Source: Elusimicrobiaceae bacterium (GTDB lineage: Bacteria > Elusimicrobiota > Elusimicrobia > Elusimicrobiales > Elusimicrobiaceae). From it: DNA of 5,120 bases. Under the pieces are notes generated by a model. It was not told where the DNA came from and did no database searches. It saw only the letters and a list, made by a program, of their open reading frames with translations. Shown piece after piece: positions 1 to 5,120 of this stretch (position 1 is its first letter; every line of letters starts with the position of its first letter). The stretch covers positions 1 through 5,120 of the forward strand of contig JAKSPG010000110.1 in the NCBI GenBank assembly GCA_024405075.1, in the 5' to 3' direction. The translations under genes were made by a program, and so were the position numbers.

Positions 1-35
1 ACCGTCAACTAAACACCATTTTCGGCAACGAATAA
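1..35 (+). CDS. Possible C-terminal tail of an upstream gene (partial)
   Basis: Reading from position 3, the frame gives RQLNTIFGNE and then a TAA stop at 33-35, twelve bases before the next start codon. Only ten codons are visible, so no function can be given. The tight spacing to the ankyrin lipoprotein gene, and the absence of a visible terminator or clear promoter between them, would fit an operon whose earlier genes lie left of the window. One other frame is also open across this short stretch, so the reading is tentative. Confidence 0.35.
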   Translation, partial: RQLNTIFGNE

Positions 36-42
36 GAAGGAG
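35..42 (+). promoter_or_regulatory. Ribosome binding site of the ankyrin lipoprotein gene
   Basis: AGAAGGAG ends five bases before the ATG at 48 and is a good Shine-Dalgarno match. It supports that ATG as the true start, which also places the signal peptide in the right position. Confidence 0.8.
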
Positions 43-47
43 TATTT

Positions 48-722
48 ATGAAATTTCCCCGTCTGATTTGTACGCTGGTAAGCGGCCTTTTGCTACTAGG
101 TGTATTTGCGTGTAAAAAACCTACGCAACCGCCTGCGCCGGAAACGGCGGCAGAACAAACTGCGGTACCGACACCCGCTACGGAGCCCCAAGTTGAAACA
201 GTTCCGGTTCCATCTGTGAAAAAATCATCGCCCGAAGAAATACAGGCCCTAATTCAGGCATGTAAAGCAGGCAATTTAGAAAAAGTGAAAGAGTTAATTG
301 ACGCCGGAGTAGATGTGAATGGACACGATGATTGGTCGGGTAAAACGCCATTATTTTTAGCTAGCGAGTTGGGAATGCTAGATATAGTAAAATTGTTACT
401 AGATCGTGGGGCGGATGTAAACGCAAAAGCCCCTGATAATTCAGTTGCCATTCACTATGTTACTCCCAAATGTGCAGAACAGGAACTTCTCAGTGTGTTG
501 TTAGGTGCTGGGGCGGATGTAAATGCCAAAGATGTATATAACCGAACAGCCCTTATGTTTGCATCTTGGGAGGGTTGTACTGAGCATGTGAAACAGTTGT
601 TATCTGCTGGTGCAGATGTAAACGTAGAGGATAGCAACGGTGATACTGCGCTAACGAATGCAATGGCTATGGAGAATGAGGAAATCGTCAAACTCCTTAA
701 AGCGGCCGGAGCCAAAGAATAA
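48..722 (+). CDS. Ankyrin-repeat lipoprotein
   Basis: This 224-residue protein is predicted to be exported and anchored to a membrane by a lipid. The N-terminus has a basic start (MKFPR), a hydrophobic stretch at about residues 9-20 and a lipobox-like VFAC, making Cys22 the lipidated residue. A Pro/Thr/Ala/Glu-rich linker, probably flexible, covers about 23-60. The rest is about five ankyrin repeats: a capping unit at 62-93, then 96-128, 129-161, 163-195 and a final one at 196-224. The typical GADVN ending recurs at about 121-125, 155-159 and 188-192, and G-x-T-P/A-L openings occur near 98 and 198. The third repeat lacks the usual T-P-L-H motif and is degenerate. Ankyrin repeats bind other proteins, so a scaffold or inhibitor role in the envelope is likely, but the partner is unknown. 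Lys follows Cys22, so there is no Asp inner-membrane retention signal of the E. coli type. A good ribosome binding site precedes the gene and a hairpin terminator follows it. Confidence 0.9.
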   Translation: MKFPRLICTLVSGLLLLGVFACKKPTQPPAPETAAEQTAVPTPATEPQVETVPVPSVKKSSPEEIQALIQACKAGNLEKVKELIDAGVDVNGHDDWSGKTPLFLASELGMLDIVKLLLDRGADVNAKAPDNSVAIHYVTPKCAEQELLSVLLGAGADVNAKDVYNRTALMFASWEGCTEHVKQLLSAGADVNVEDSNGDTALTNAMAMENEEIVKLLKAAGAKE

Positions 723-737
723 AATCCTCTTTTTTTT

Positions 738-768
738 AAAACCCCCGGGTGATTAACCCGGGGGTTTT
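738..768 (+). terminator. Hairpin terminator after the ankyrin lipoprotein gene
   Basis: AAAACCCCCGGGT at 738-750 pairs perfectly with ACCCGGGGGTTTT at 756-768 around the five-base loop GATTA. The stem is very GC-rich at its core, but only four T residues follow the G run on the + strand. A run of eight T at 730-737 on the left side would give a longer U tract to transcripts from the opposite strand. The hairpin begins 15 bases after the stop codon, as expected for an intrinsic terminator. Confidence 0.85.
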
Positions 769-789
769 AGTATATAGGCGGGAAAATGG

Positions 790-800
790 TACAATATACT
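790..800 (+). promoter_or_regulatory. Possible -10 elements ahead of the nuclease-kinase operon
   Basis: Two overlapping hexamers, TACAAT (790-795) and TATACT (795-800), each match the -10 consensus at five of six bases and sit 22-32 bases before the ATG at 822. The matching -35 positions are poor: TTAGTA at 767-772, 17 bases upstream of the first box, overlaps the end of the terminator stem. A promoter is expected here because the preceding gene ends in a terminator, but which hexamer is used is uncertain. The gene has only a weak ribosome binding site (GGTG at 814-817). Confidence 0.45.
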
Positions 801-821
801 ATCTTATAAAGCGGGTGTTTT

Positions 822-2021
822 ATGGCTAAAAATCTTTCGTTTTCATATTCCAAAATGGGCATGTATAAGGAATGTCCGCAGAAGTACAAATTCCGTTACG
901 TTCACATGCTTCCCGAAAAACCCAAATATTACTTTGCGTTCGGCTCGGCCCTGCACGCCGTGATGGAATTTATTTATAACCCGCAAAAGCCTGTTTTCCC
1001 TACGCTCACAGAAGCACTTAAATTCTTTGATACTACGTGGAATAAAACCTCGTTTGAACAAAAAGGGTACGCCTCGGTAGAAAAAGAATTGGAAGGATAC
1101 GCCGAAGGCCGCCGAATTTTAGAAAGTTACTACGCTCAAAACGCTGCCGCGTTTACCCACCCGCTTTCCGTGGAGACTAAAAGTACGCTGGAAATAGACG
1201 GGCTGAATTTAATCAGTATTTTGGACCGCATGGATTATTTGGGTGACGGAAAAATTAAAATTTTAGATTACAAAACCGGCAAGACTGTCCAGCGCGAGCC
1301 GGACCAACTTTACATGTACCAAAAAGTGGTGGAAAATTCCCCCGTCATTAAGGCGCTTGTGCAGGCCAAAGACCCGTCGGTAAAAGAGGTGCGCGTTGGG
1401 GAACTGAGTTTTTACCATTTGCCTACACTGACCGAAATGAAATTTGAGCGCGCGCCGGATAAAGAAATTTTTTCGTTCTGGCAAGGAGTGCTGAAAATTG
1501 CAGATAGTATTCGCGCCGGGAAATTTGATCCTACTCCTGGCGAAAACCAATGCCGCTGGTGCGATTACCGCAACCTCTGCCCCGTGTTTACCGGGAAAGA
1601 GTACGGTGCGTCTTCGTCGGTAAAAGAAACCCACGCACTTCCCCCCACTGCGCAAAACCCGCAAGAAGAACTCAGCCAAAAAATTGATCGCTTGGGCGAA
1701 CTGCGTGCGGAAGCAAAAAAATTAGAGCAAGAAATCATCACGCTCATGCAACAAAATAAATTTGAGCGGCACTTCGGCTCCACCTTTAAGGCAGAGTTAA
1801 ACACCTGTGAAAAAGTAGAATTAACCGACAATGCCCAAGTGGTGGAACTGCTTACCAAATTGGGTTTATTAGACAAAGTGTTAGTGCCCACCAAAACAAC
1901 CGTGGTGCGGCTGCTAACTGACGACACGGTATCCGCCAAAGATAAAGAACAACTGCGCGCGTTGGTGCGGCGCGTGCAAGAAGTGCAACTGGCACTGGAA
2001 AAAATCGCACAATTACCATGA
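822..2021 (+). CDS. RecB/Cas4-like PD-(D/E)XK nuclease with iron-sulfur cysteines
   Basis: This 399-residue protein is predicted to cut DNA with a metal-dependent RecB-type nuclease core stabilised by a 4Fe-4S cluster. The N-terminal SKMGMYKECPQKYKFRY (about 10-26) carries the first cluster cysteine, Cys18. GSALH gives motif I His45, ILDRMD gives Asp135, LDYKTG gives the catalytic Asp149-x-Lys151, and QLYMY (162-166) is the Q-x-x-x-Y motif. CRWCDYRNLC supplies the remaining cysteines 244, 247 and 253. All key residues of the AddB/Cas4-type family are therefore present, so it is probably active. The protein is longer than Cas4: after the last cysteine there are about 145 more residues, including a charged, coiled-coil-like helix at about 283-312 and a C-terminal helical segment at about 376-396. 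The start is secure because the family motif begins within the first ten residues. No helicase partner, cas1/cas2 or CRISPR array is visible, so repair, recombination or defence cannot be told apart. Its stop overlaps the start of the kinase gene. Confidence 0.88.
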   Translation: MAKNLSFSYSKMGMYKECPQKYKFRYVHMLPEKPKYYFAFGSALHAVMEFIYNPQKPVFPTLTEALKFFDTTWNKTSFEQKGYASVEKELEGYAEGRRILESYYAQNAAAFTHPLSVETKSTLEIDGLNLISILDRMDYLGDGKIKILDYKTGKTVQREPDQLYMYQKVVENSPVIKALVQAKDPSVKEVRVGELSFYHLPTLTEMKFERAPDKEIFSFWQGVLKIADSIRAGKFDPTPGENQCRWCDYRNLCPVFTGKEYGASSSVKETHALPPTAQNPQEELSQKIDRLGELRAEAKKLEQEIITLMQQNKFERHFGSTFKAELNTCEKVELTDNAQVVELLTKLGLLDKVLVPTKTTVVRLLTDDTVSAKDKEQLRALVRRVQEVQLALEKIAQLP

Positions 2022-3454
2022 CGTATCAAAAAATGATAGTGGCATTAGATATCGGCACTTCCGGTTGTCGGGCTGCGGCCGTCTGTATGGACGGAACATT
2101 GGCCGCGCATCACTACGTGCCGTTAACGCCCGTGCGTAAGGCGGCGGGGTTGTCGGAATATGAAGCCTCGGCCTTGCTACAAGCATCTTTGCAGGCTTTG
2201 CAAGCAGTGTTGGATAAAGTCGGCCCGGAGCAAGTGGCTTCGTTGGCGGTTGCTTCCCAACGTTCTACGGTGGTTTTGTTTGATAAAACTTCCGGCCAAG
2301 CCGTAGCACCCGTTCTTACCTGGGAAGACGGGCGTTCCCAACAACAAGCGGCGCAAGCACCTATCTCGCAAGAGGAAGTGCACGCGCTTACCGGACTGTA
2401 TAAAACGCCTTTTTTCTCGGCCTCTAAAATTGCGTGGAGTTTACAGGCCGTGCCGCAAGCCGCGCAAACACTCCATACTGGGAATTTATTAGCCTCTCCG
2501 GTGGCCTCCTATTTGATTTGGAATTTTACAAAAGGGGCCGTGTTCGCTACGGATTATACGTTGGCCCAGCGGACACTGTTATTTGATATTACAACCCTTT
2601 CTTGGAGTGAAACGCTTTGCCGGGCGTTTGGTATTACCGGTGAAATTTTACCGCAAGTTTTCCCCACTTGTGCCGATTACGGCTCGTATACATACCGGGG
2701 AGTGTCTAGCCCGATTACCGTTTGCTCGGGAGACCAGCAGGCGGCTGCCGCGTATTTTAATTTACAACCGCACGAGAGTTTGATTAACTATGGAACGGGA
2801 GCGTTTTGGTTATATCACACCGGAGAAAAGCCTGTTTTTTTACCGGGGATGTTGACTTCGCTAGCGGCCGGAGGTGACAAAGCTTCTTACTTATTAGAAG
2901 GTCCGGTCAATTGTGCGGCCAGTGCGCTTTTATGGCTTAGAGCGCAGGGAATTACGTTTGAAGATGAGAAAATAGATGAGTTGTGCCATTTAACTACGGA
3001 ACCGGTATTGTTTTTGCCTGCTCTGGGTGGATTAGGCGCACCGTATTGGGATTATCACGTTTCGGCTGCGGTGGACAATTTATCCCCACGCACCTGCAAG
3101 GCCGATTGGGTAGCCGGTGTATTGCGGGCGGTAGCGTTGCGCCTCACCGATATCGCTACCTATTTACGTGTGCACGGGTATGATACTTCAGGAAAAATCC
3201 GGGTATCAGGTGGTTTATCACGAATTGGTTATTTGGTTTCTTTCCAAGCCGATATGTTGCAACAGAATTTGTATATAACCGAGCAAGCCGATGCCACGGT
3301 GTTGGGGGCTGCCTTACTGGCGGCGCGTGGGGGCAAGATGAGGCCGGAATTTGAGCAGCCGCAGCAGTTGGTTTCTCCGGCTGTTAATGAGAAGGCAGCT
3401 AAACAGGTATATCGGCAGTGGCAAACTTTTGTGGCGCGCGTACGTCAAAAATAA
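2018..3454 (+). CDS. FGGY-family carbohydrate kinase, divergent glycerol-kinase-like
   Basis: This 478-residue cytoplasmic enzyme should phosphorylate a polyol or sugar with ATP. The N-terminal phosphate-binding motif is ALDIGTSG (about 9-16). SGDQQAAA carries the likely catalytic base Asp239, NYGTGAF (257-263) and VSGGLSRIG (396-404) are nucleotide-side motifs, and LGGLGAPYWD (336-345) is strongly glycerol-kinase-like. Against remembered E. coli GlpK, the glycerol contacts Arg83, Trp103, Asp245 and Phe270 are kept (Arg82, Trp102, Asp239, Phe263). However, GlpK Glu84 is Ser83 here and Tyr135 is Phe132. The usual ARG-x-x-x-G-L segment after PYWD is replaced by VSAAVDNL, and the Gly-Gly-Thr-Arg of the GlpK fructose-bisphosphate site is not seen. 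The substrate may therefore not be glycerol, so I give no gene symbol. The ATG overlaps the upstream stop (ATGA) with no ribosome binding site of its own, implying translational coupling. An in-frame Met6 is a possible alternative start. A strong terminator follows. Confidence 0.87.
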   Translation: MTYQKMIVALDIGTSGCRAAAVCMDGTLAAHHYVPLTPVRKAAGLSEYEASALLQASLQALQAVLDKVGPEQVASLAVASQRSTVVLFDKTSGQAVAPVLTWEDGRSQQQAAQAPISQEEVHALTGLYKTPFFSASKIAWSLQAVPQAAQTLHTGNLLASPVASYLIWNFTKGAVFATDYTLAQRTLLFDITTLSWSETLCRAFGITGEILPQVFPTCADYGSYTYRGVSSPITVCSGDQQAAAAYFNLQPHESLINYGTGAFWLYHTGEKPVFLPGMLTSLAAGGDKASYLLEGPVNCAASALLWLRAQGITFEDEKIDELCHLTTEPVLFLPALGGLGAPYWDYHVSAAVDNLSPRTCKADWVAGVLRAVALRLTDIATYLRVHGYDTSGKIRVSGGLSRIGYLVSFQADMLQQNLYITEQADATVLGAALLAARGGKMRPEFEQPQQLVSPAVNEKAAKQVYRQWQTFVARVRQK

Positions 3455-3473
3455 GTTTACTTTTTGTGTGAAT

Positions 3474-3516
3474 AAAAAAAACTCCCGCAGGTGGAAATCA
3501 GCGGGAGTTTTTTTTT
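3474..3516. terminator. Bidirectional terminator between convergent genes
   Basis: ACTCCCGC (3481-3488) pairs with GCGGGAGT (3501-3508) around a twelve-base loop. The stem is flanked by seven A on the left (3474-3480) and a run of nine T on the right (3508-3516), so transcripts from either strand end in a U tract. It lies between the kinase stop at 3454 and the stop of the oppositely oriented ankyrin gene at 3532, and can serve both. Confidence 0.93.
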
Positions 3517-3531
3517 AGTGAGATATTACGT

Positions 3532-5070
3532 TTACGATTCGGGAGTTGCTTCCTGTTGCTTTTCCAACGCACGTAACGTGGCTGATTTGGGTAGCAATTT
3601 TTGAGCCAATGACAAAGGAGTTTCTTGTTGGTTATTGGCATGCCGGATATCTGCCCCCAAGCGAATGAAAAAGAGGGCTACCAAATCGTTTTGGGCTTTA
3701 ATAGCGTGCATTAGCGGGGTGTTCCCGTCCTGGTCGGGCGCGTCTATTTCTACGCCGGCTTGTGCCAGCAAATCGGCGGCGGCAGACTGGCTGGCGTACG
3801 CGCTGTAAGCAGCGGCGTTGCGACCCTGTAAGTCTCGTGCGGATAAGTCAAGTTTTTTCTGGCGTAACAGCAACGAGATACAGTTTGGATGATTTTTTGC
3901 TGCCACCAACATTAGTGGGGTCTGGCCATTTTGGTCGCTGTGGTTGTGGTTGGCTTTTGCGGCCAGTAAGGTTTTTAACGACTCGGGCTGATTCTTCTCT
4001 ATAGCATAAAATACGGGGGTGCGGCCGGAGGCGTCTGGCAAGTTTACTTCCGCTTTGGCGGTTTTAAGTAGATATTTTACGACGGGCAGATTTCCTTCTG
4101 CTGCCGCGGCCGACAGTGCACATAAGCCCGTTTGCGAATTTTTATGATTTACTTGCGCTCCATTTGCAATTAACAGCTTTACGTTTTTGAGTAGCCCGCG
4201 TTGGGCAGCATAAATAAGGGCCGTATTTCCGGTGCTGTCTTCCGTATTGATAGAGGGCTTACTTACGGCCAATAAAGTTTTTAACATTTTGATATCGTCT
4301 ACTTTGGCCGCATACATGAGGGCCGTTTTACCAAATTCATCCTGTTGGGTGGCATCGGCCCCGTGGTTAAGTAGGTAAGTAACCACTTCACCTTGCCCGG
4401 CAGAAACAGCAGATATAAGCGGTGTAATTCCATAGGCCGACGGCATGTTTGGGTTGGCTTCTCCTTTTTCCACCAGCGTGTGGATAATGGGAAGATTCCC
4501 TTTTTCACAGGCGACGGTAAGCGGAGTCAAGCCGGCGTAGTTTTTCTCATTTACATCGATGTGGGTATAAAGTAGAAAGTTGACGCGGTCCAAATCCTCT
4601 AATTTAATAGCACGGATAAGCGGTGTGTCGTGAATAAGTTTTTTGACGGCAGTAGTTTCCCGTTGGCCCAATGTTGTACTGGGGTAACTTTTTTGTTCAG
4701 CTCCAAACACGGTGCCGGAGTAGACGGCTTTTTTATCACCGGAAGCAGAATTATTATTCCCCCCTAAAGACGTACTGGGATAGTTTTTCTGTTCAGCTCC
4801 GAATACCGTGCCGGGATAATTTTTTTGCTCGGCTCCAAATAGGGTGCTGGGATAGTCTTTTTGTTCGGCTCCTAATACCGTGCCGCGATAAATGTCTTCG
4901 GTAACTTCCACAGTTGGGGCATTTTGGTCCATGATTTCTTCAATGGACGGAACGCCGCTTGCGGCCGGGCCCTTGGCGTGAGACGCTGTTTTTTTAGGTT
5001 TGGCTTGGGCCGCTACTACGACGAATAAAAGGGATAAAATCAGTGCTGAATAACTGTATCTTTTTTTCAT
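3532..5070 (-). CDS. Secreted ankyrin-repeat protein with N-terminal 12-residue repeats
   Basis: This 512-residue protein starts at the ATG at 5070, which has an AGGAGG four bases upstream. A longer frame starting with TTG at 5088 reads through that ribosome binding site and is unlikely. Residues 1-23 are a Sec signal peptide (MKKRYSYS, hydrophobic core, AQA before Lys24) with no lipobox, so the mature protein is periplasmic or released. A short linker leads to six tandem 12-residue units at about 61-140 (consensus Y-P-S/G-T-x-F/L-G-A-E-Q-K-N). From about 147 to the end run about eleven ankyrin repeats, recognisable by G-x-T-P/A-L openings (for example TPLISA, TALMYAA, TALIYAA, TPLMLVAA, TPLMHAI) and G-A-D/Q-x ends. 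The last repeat is shortened. The ankyrin part should bind one or more proteins; the function of the short repeats is unknown. The gene is convergent with the kinase operon, shares its terminator, and has its own promoter at the right edge. Confidence 0.92.
   Translation of the reverse strand: MKKRYSYSALILSLLFVVVAAQAKPKKTASHAKGPAASGVPSIEEIMDQNAPTVEVTEDIYRGTVLGAEQKDYPSTLFGAEQKNYPGTVFGAEQKNYPSTSLGGNNNSASGDKKAVYSGTVFGAEQKSYPSTTLGQRETTAVKKLIHDTPLIRAIKLEDLDRVNFLLYTHIDVNEKNYAGLTPLTVACEKGNLPIIHTLVEKGEANPNMPSAYGITPLISAVSAGQGEVVTYLLNHGADATQQDEFGKTALMYAAKVDDIKMLKTLLAVSKPSINTEDSTGNTALIYAAQRGLLKNVKLLIANGAQVNHKNSQTGLCALSAAAAEGNLPVVKYLLKTAKAEVNLPDASGRTPVFYAIEKNQPESLKTLLAAKANHNHSDQNGQTPLMLVAAKNHPNCISLLLRQKKLDLSARDLQGRNAAAYSAYASQSAAADLLAQAGVEIDAPDQDGNTPLMHAIKAQNDLVALFFIRLGADIRHANNQQETPLSLAQKLLPKSATLRALEKQQEATPES
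4669..4890 (-). repeat. Tandem 36-base coding repeat (12 residues) in the secreted ankyrin protein
   Basis: Residues 61-134 hold six units beginning YRGTVLGAEQKD, YPSTLFGAEQKN, YPGTVFGAEQKN, YPSTSLGG, YSGTVFGAEQKS and YPSTTLGQ. Four contain the invariant peptide GAEQK. The fourth unit loses GAEQK and instead runs into an Asn/Ser/Gly/Lys-rich stretch (about 104-116); the sixth diverges after its Gly. The DNA copies differ at synonymous third positions (Ala GCC or GCT, Glu GAA or GAG, Gln CAA or CAG) while the peptide stays the same. The array is therefore not a recent duplication, and its peptide sequence appears to be under selection. Confidence 0.9.
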
Positions 5071-5074
5071 TTTT

Positions 5075-5080
5075 CCTCCT
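5075..5080 (-). promoter_or_regulatory. Ribosome binding site of the secreted ankyrin gene
   Basis: On the - strand AGGAGG is followed by AAAA and then the ATG at 5070. This full-strength Shine-Dalgarno site fixes the start at 5070 rather than at the TTG 18 bases further upstream. Confidence 0.88.
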
Positions 5081-5097
5081 GAGTTCAATACGCTTAT

Positions 5098-5106
5098 ATT
5101 ATAGCA
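5098..5106 (-). promoter_or_regulatory. Extended -10 promoter of the secreted ankyrin gene
   Basis: The - strand reads TGCTATAAT, a perfect TATAAT with the upstream TG of an extended -10 element. Transcription would start near 5091, giving a leader of about 20 bases that contains the ribosome binding site. The -35 position at normal spacing falls beyond the window, so it cannot be judged; an extended -10 often needs only a weak -35. Confidence 0.72.
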
Positions 5107-5120
5107 ATCCGGCAGAAAAT

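Noticed and set aside
409..630. Repeated DNA encoding GADVN in the lipoprotein gene as a mobile or recombination repeat
   Set aside because: The similarity is explained by the ankyrin consensus; the copies are short and differ in flanking sequence.
822..2021. Calling the nuclease a CRISPR Cas4 protein
   Set aside because: It has the same catalytic and cysteine pattern, but it is about twice the usual Cas4 length, and no cas1, cas2 or repeat-spacer array lies in the window.
1565..2029. Long open frame on the - strand under the nuclease gene
   Set aside because: It is antisense to a well-supported gene, is rich in Ser/Thr/Cys as expected of a shadow frame, and has no recognisable motif. A similar frame at 1263-1679 is rejected for the same reason.
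2018..3454. Naming the kinase xylulokinase or glpK
   Set aside because: Motifs are closer to glycerol kinase than to xylulokinase, but two glycerol-contact positions and several conserved family residues differ, so neither name is safe.
4669..4890. The tandem array as a CRISPR or noncoding repeat
   Set aside because: Units are contiguous multiples of three in frame, have no unique spacers, and are conserved at the protein level rather than the DNA level.
4299..4904. Small open frames overlapping the secreted ankyrin gene on both strands
   Set aside because: They follow the repeat structure of the real gene in other frames, lack ribosome binding sites of note, and show no domain.

Overview
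The window shows mid-GC bacterial DNA with strong AGGAGG-type ribosome binding sites, short intergenic gaps and hairpin terminators. Two of the four complete genes encode exported ankyrin-repeat proteins, one a lipoprotein and one with an ordinary Sec signal. This suggests a bacterium with an elaborate envelope, probably a diderm. The overall style reminds me of gut-associated Elusimicrobiota, but that is a recollection-based guess with no marker gene here to prove it.

Layout. Positions 1-35 may be the tail of an upstream gene. From 48 to 722 (+) lies a small lipoprotein with about five ankyrin repeats, closed by a GC-rich hairpin at 738-768. A short gap with possible -10 boxes leads to a two-gene + strand operon. 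Its first gene (822-2021) is a RecB/Cas4-like PD-(D/E)XK nuclease with a complete set of catalytic residues and four iron-sulfur cysteines. Its second gene (2018-3454) is a glycerol-kinase-like FGGY sugar kinase, which overlaps the first through ATGA. A symmetrical hairpin at 3474-3516 separates this operon from a convergent gene on the - strand (3532-5070). That gene encodes a 512-residue secreted protein with a tandem 12-residue repeat at its N-terminus, followed by about eleven ankyrin repeats. Its extended -10 promoter and ribosome binding site are visible at the right-hand edge.

How the genes relate. The nuclease and kinase are very likely co-transcribed and translationally coupled, but I know of no pathway that joins them. 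The nuclease has no helicase, Cas1/Cas2 or CRISPR array beside it in this window. The two ankyrin proteins flank the operon, are both predicted to leave the cytoplasm, and probably act as protein-binding scaffolds.

The least explained items are the Y-P-x-T-x-F-G-A-E-Q-K repeat of the secreted ankyrin protein, the altered substrate pocket of the kinase, and the nuclease-kinase pairing itself. No RNA genes, insertion sequences or CRISPR arrays were seen.
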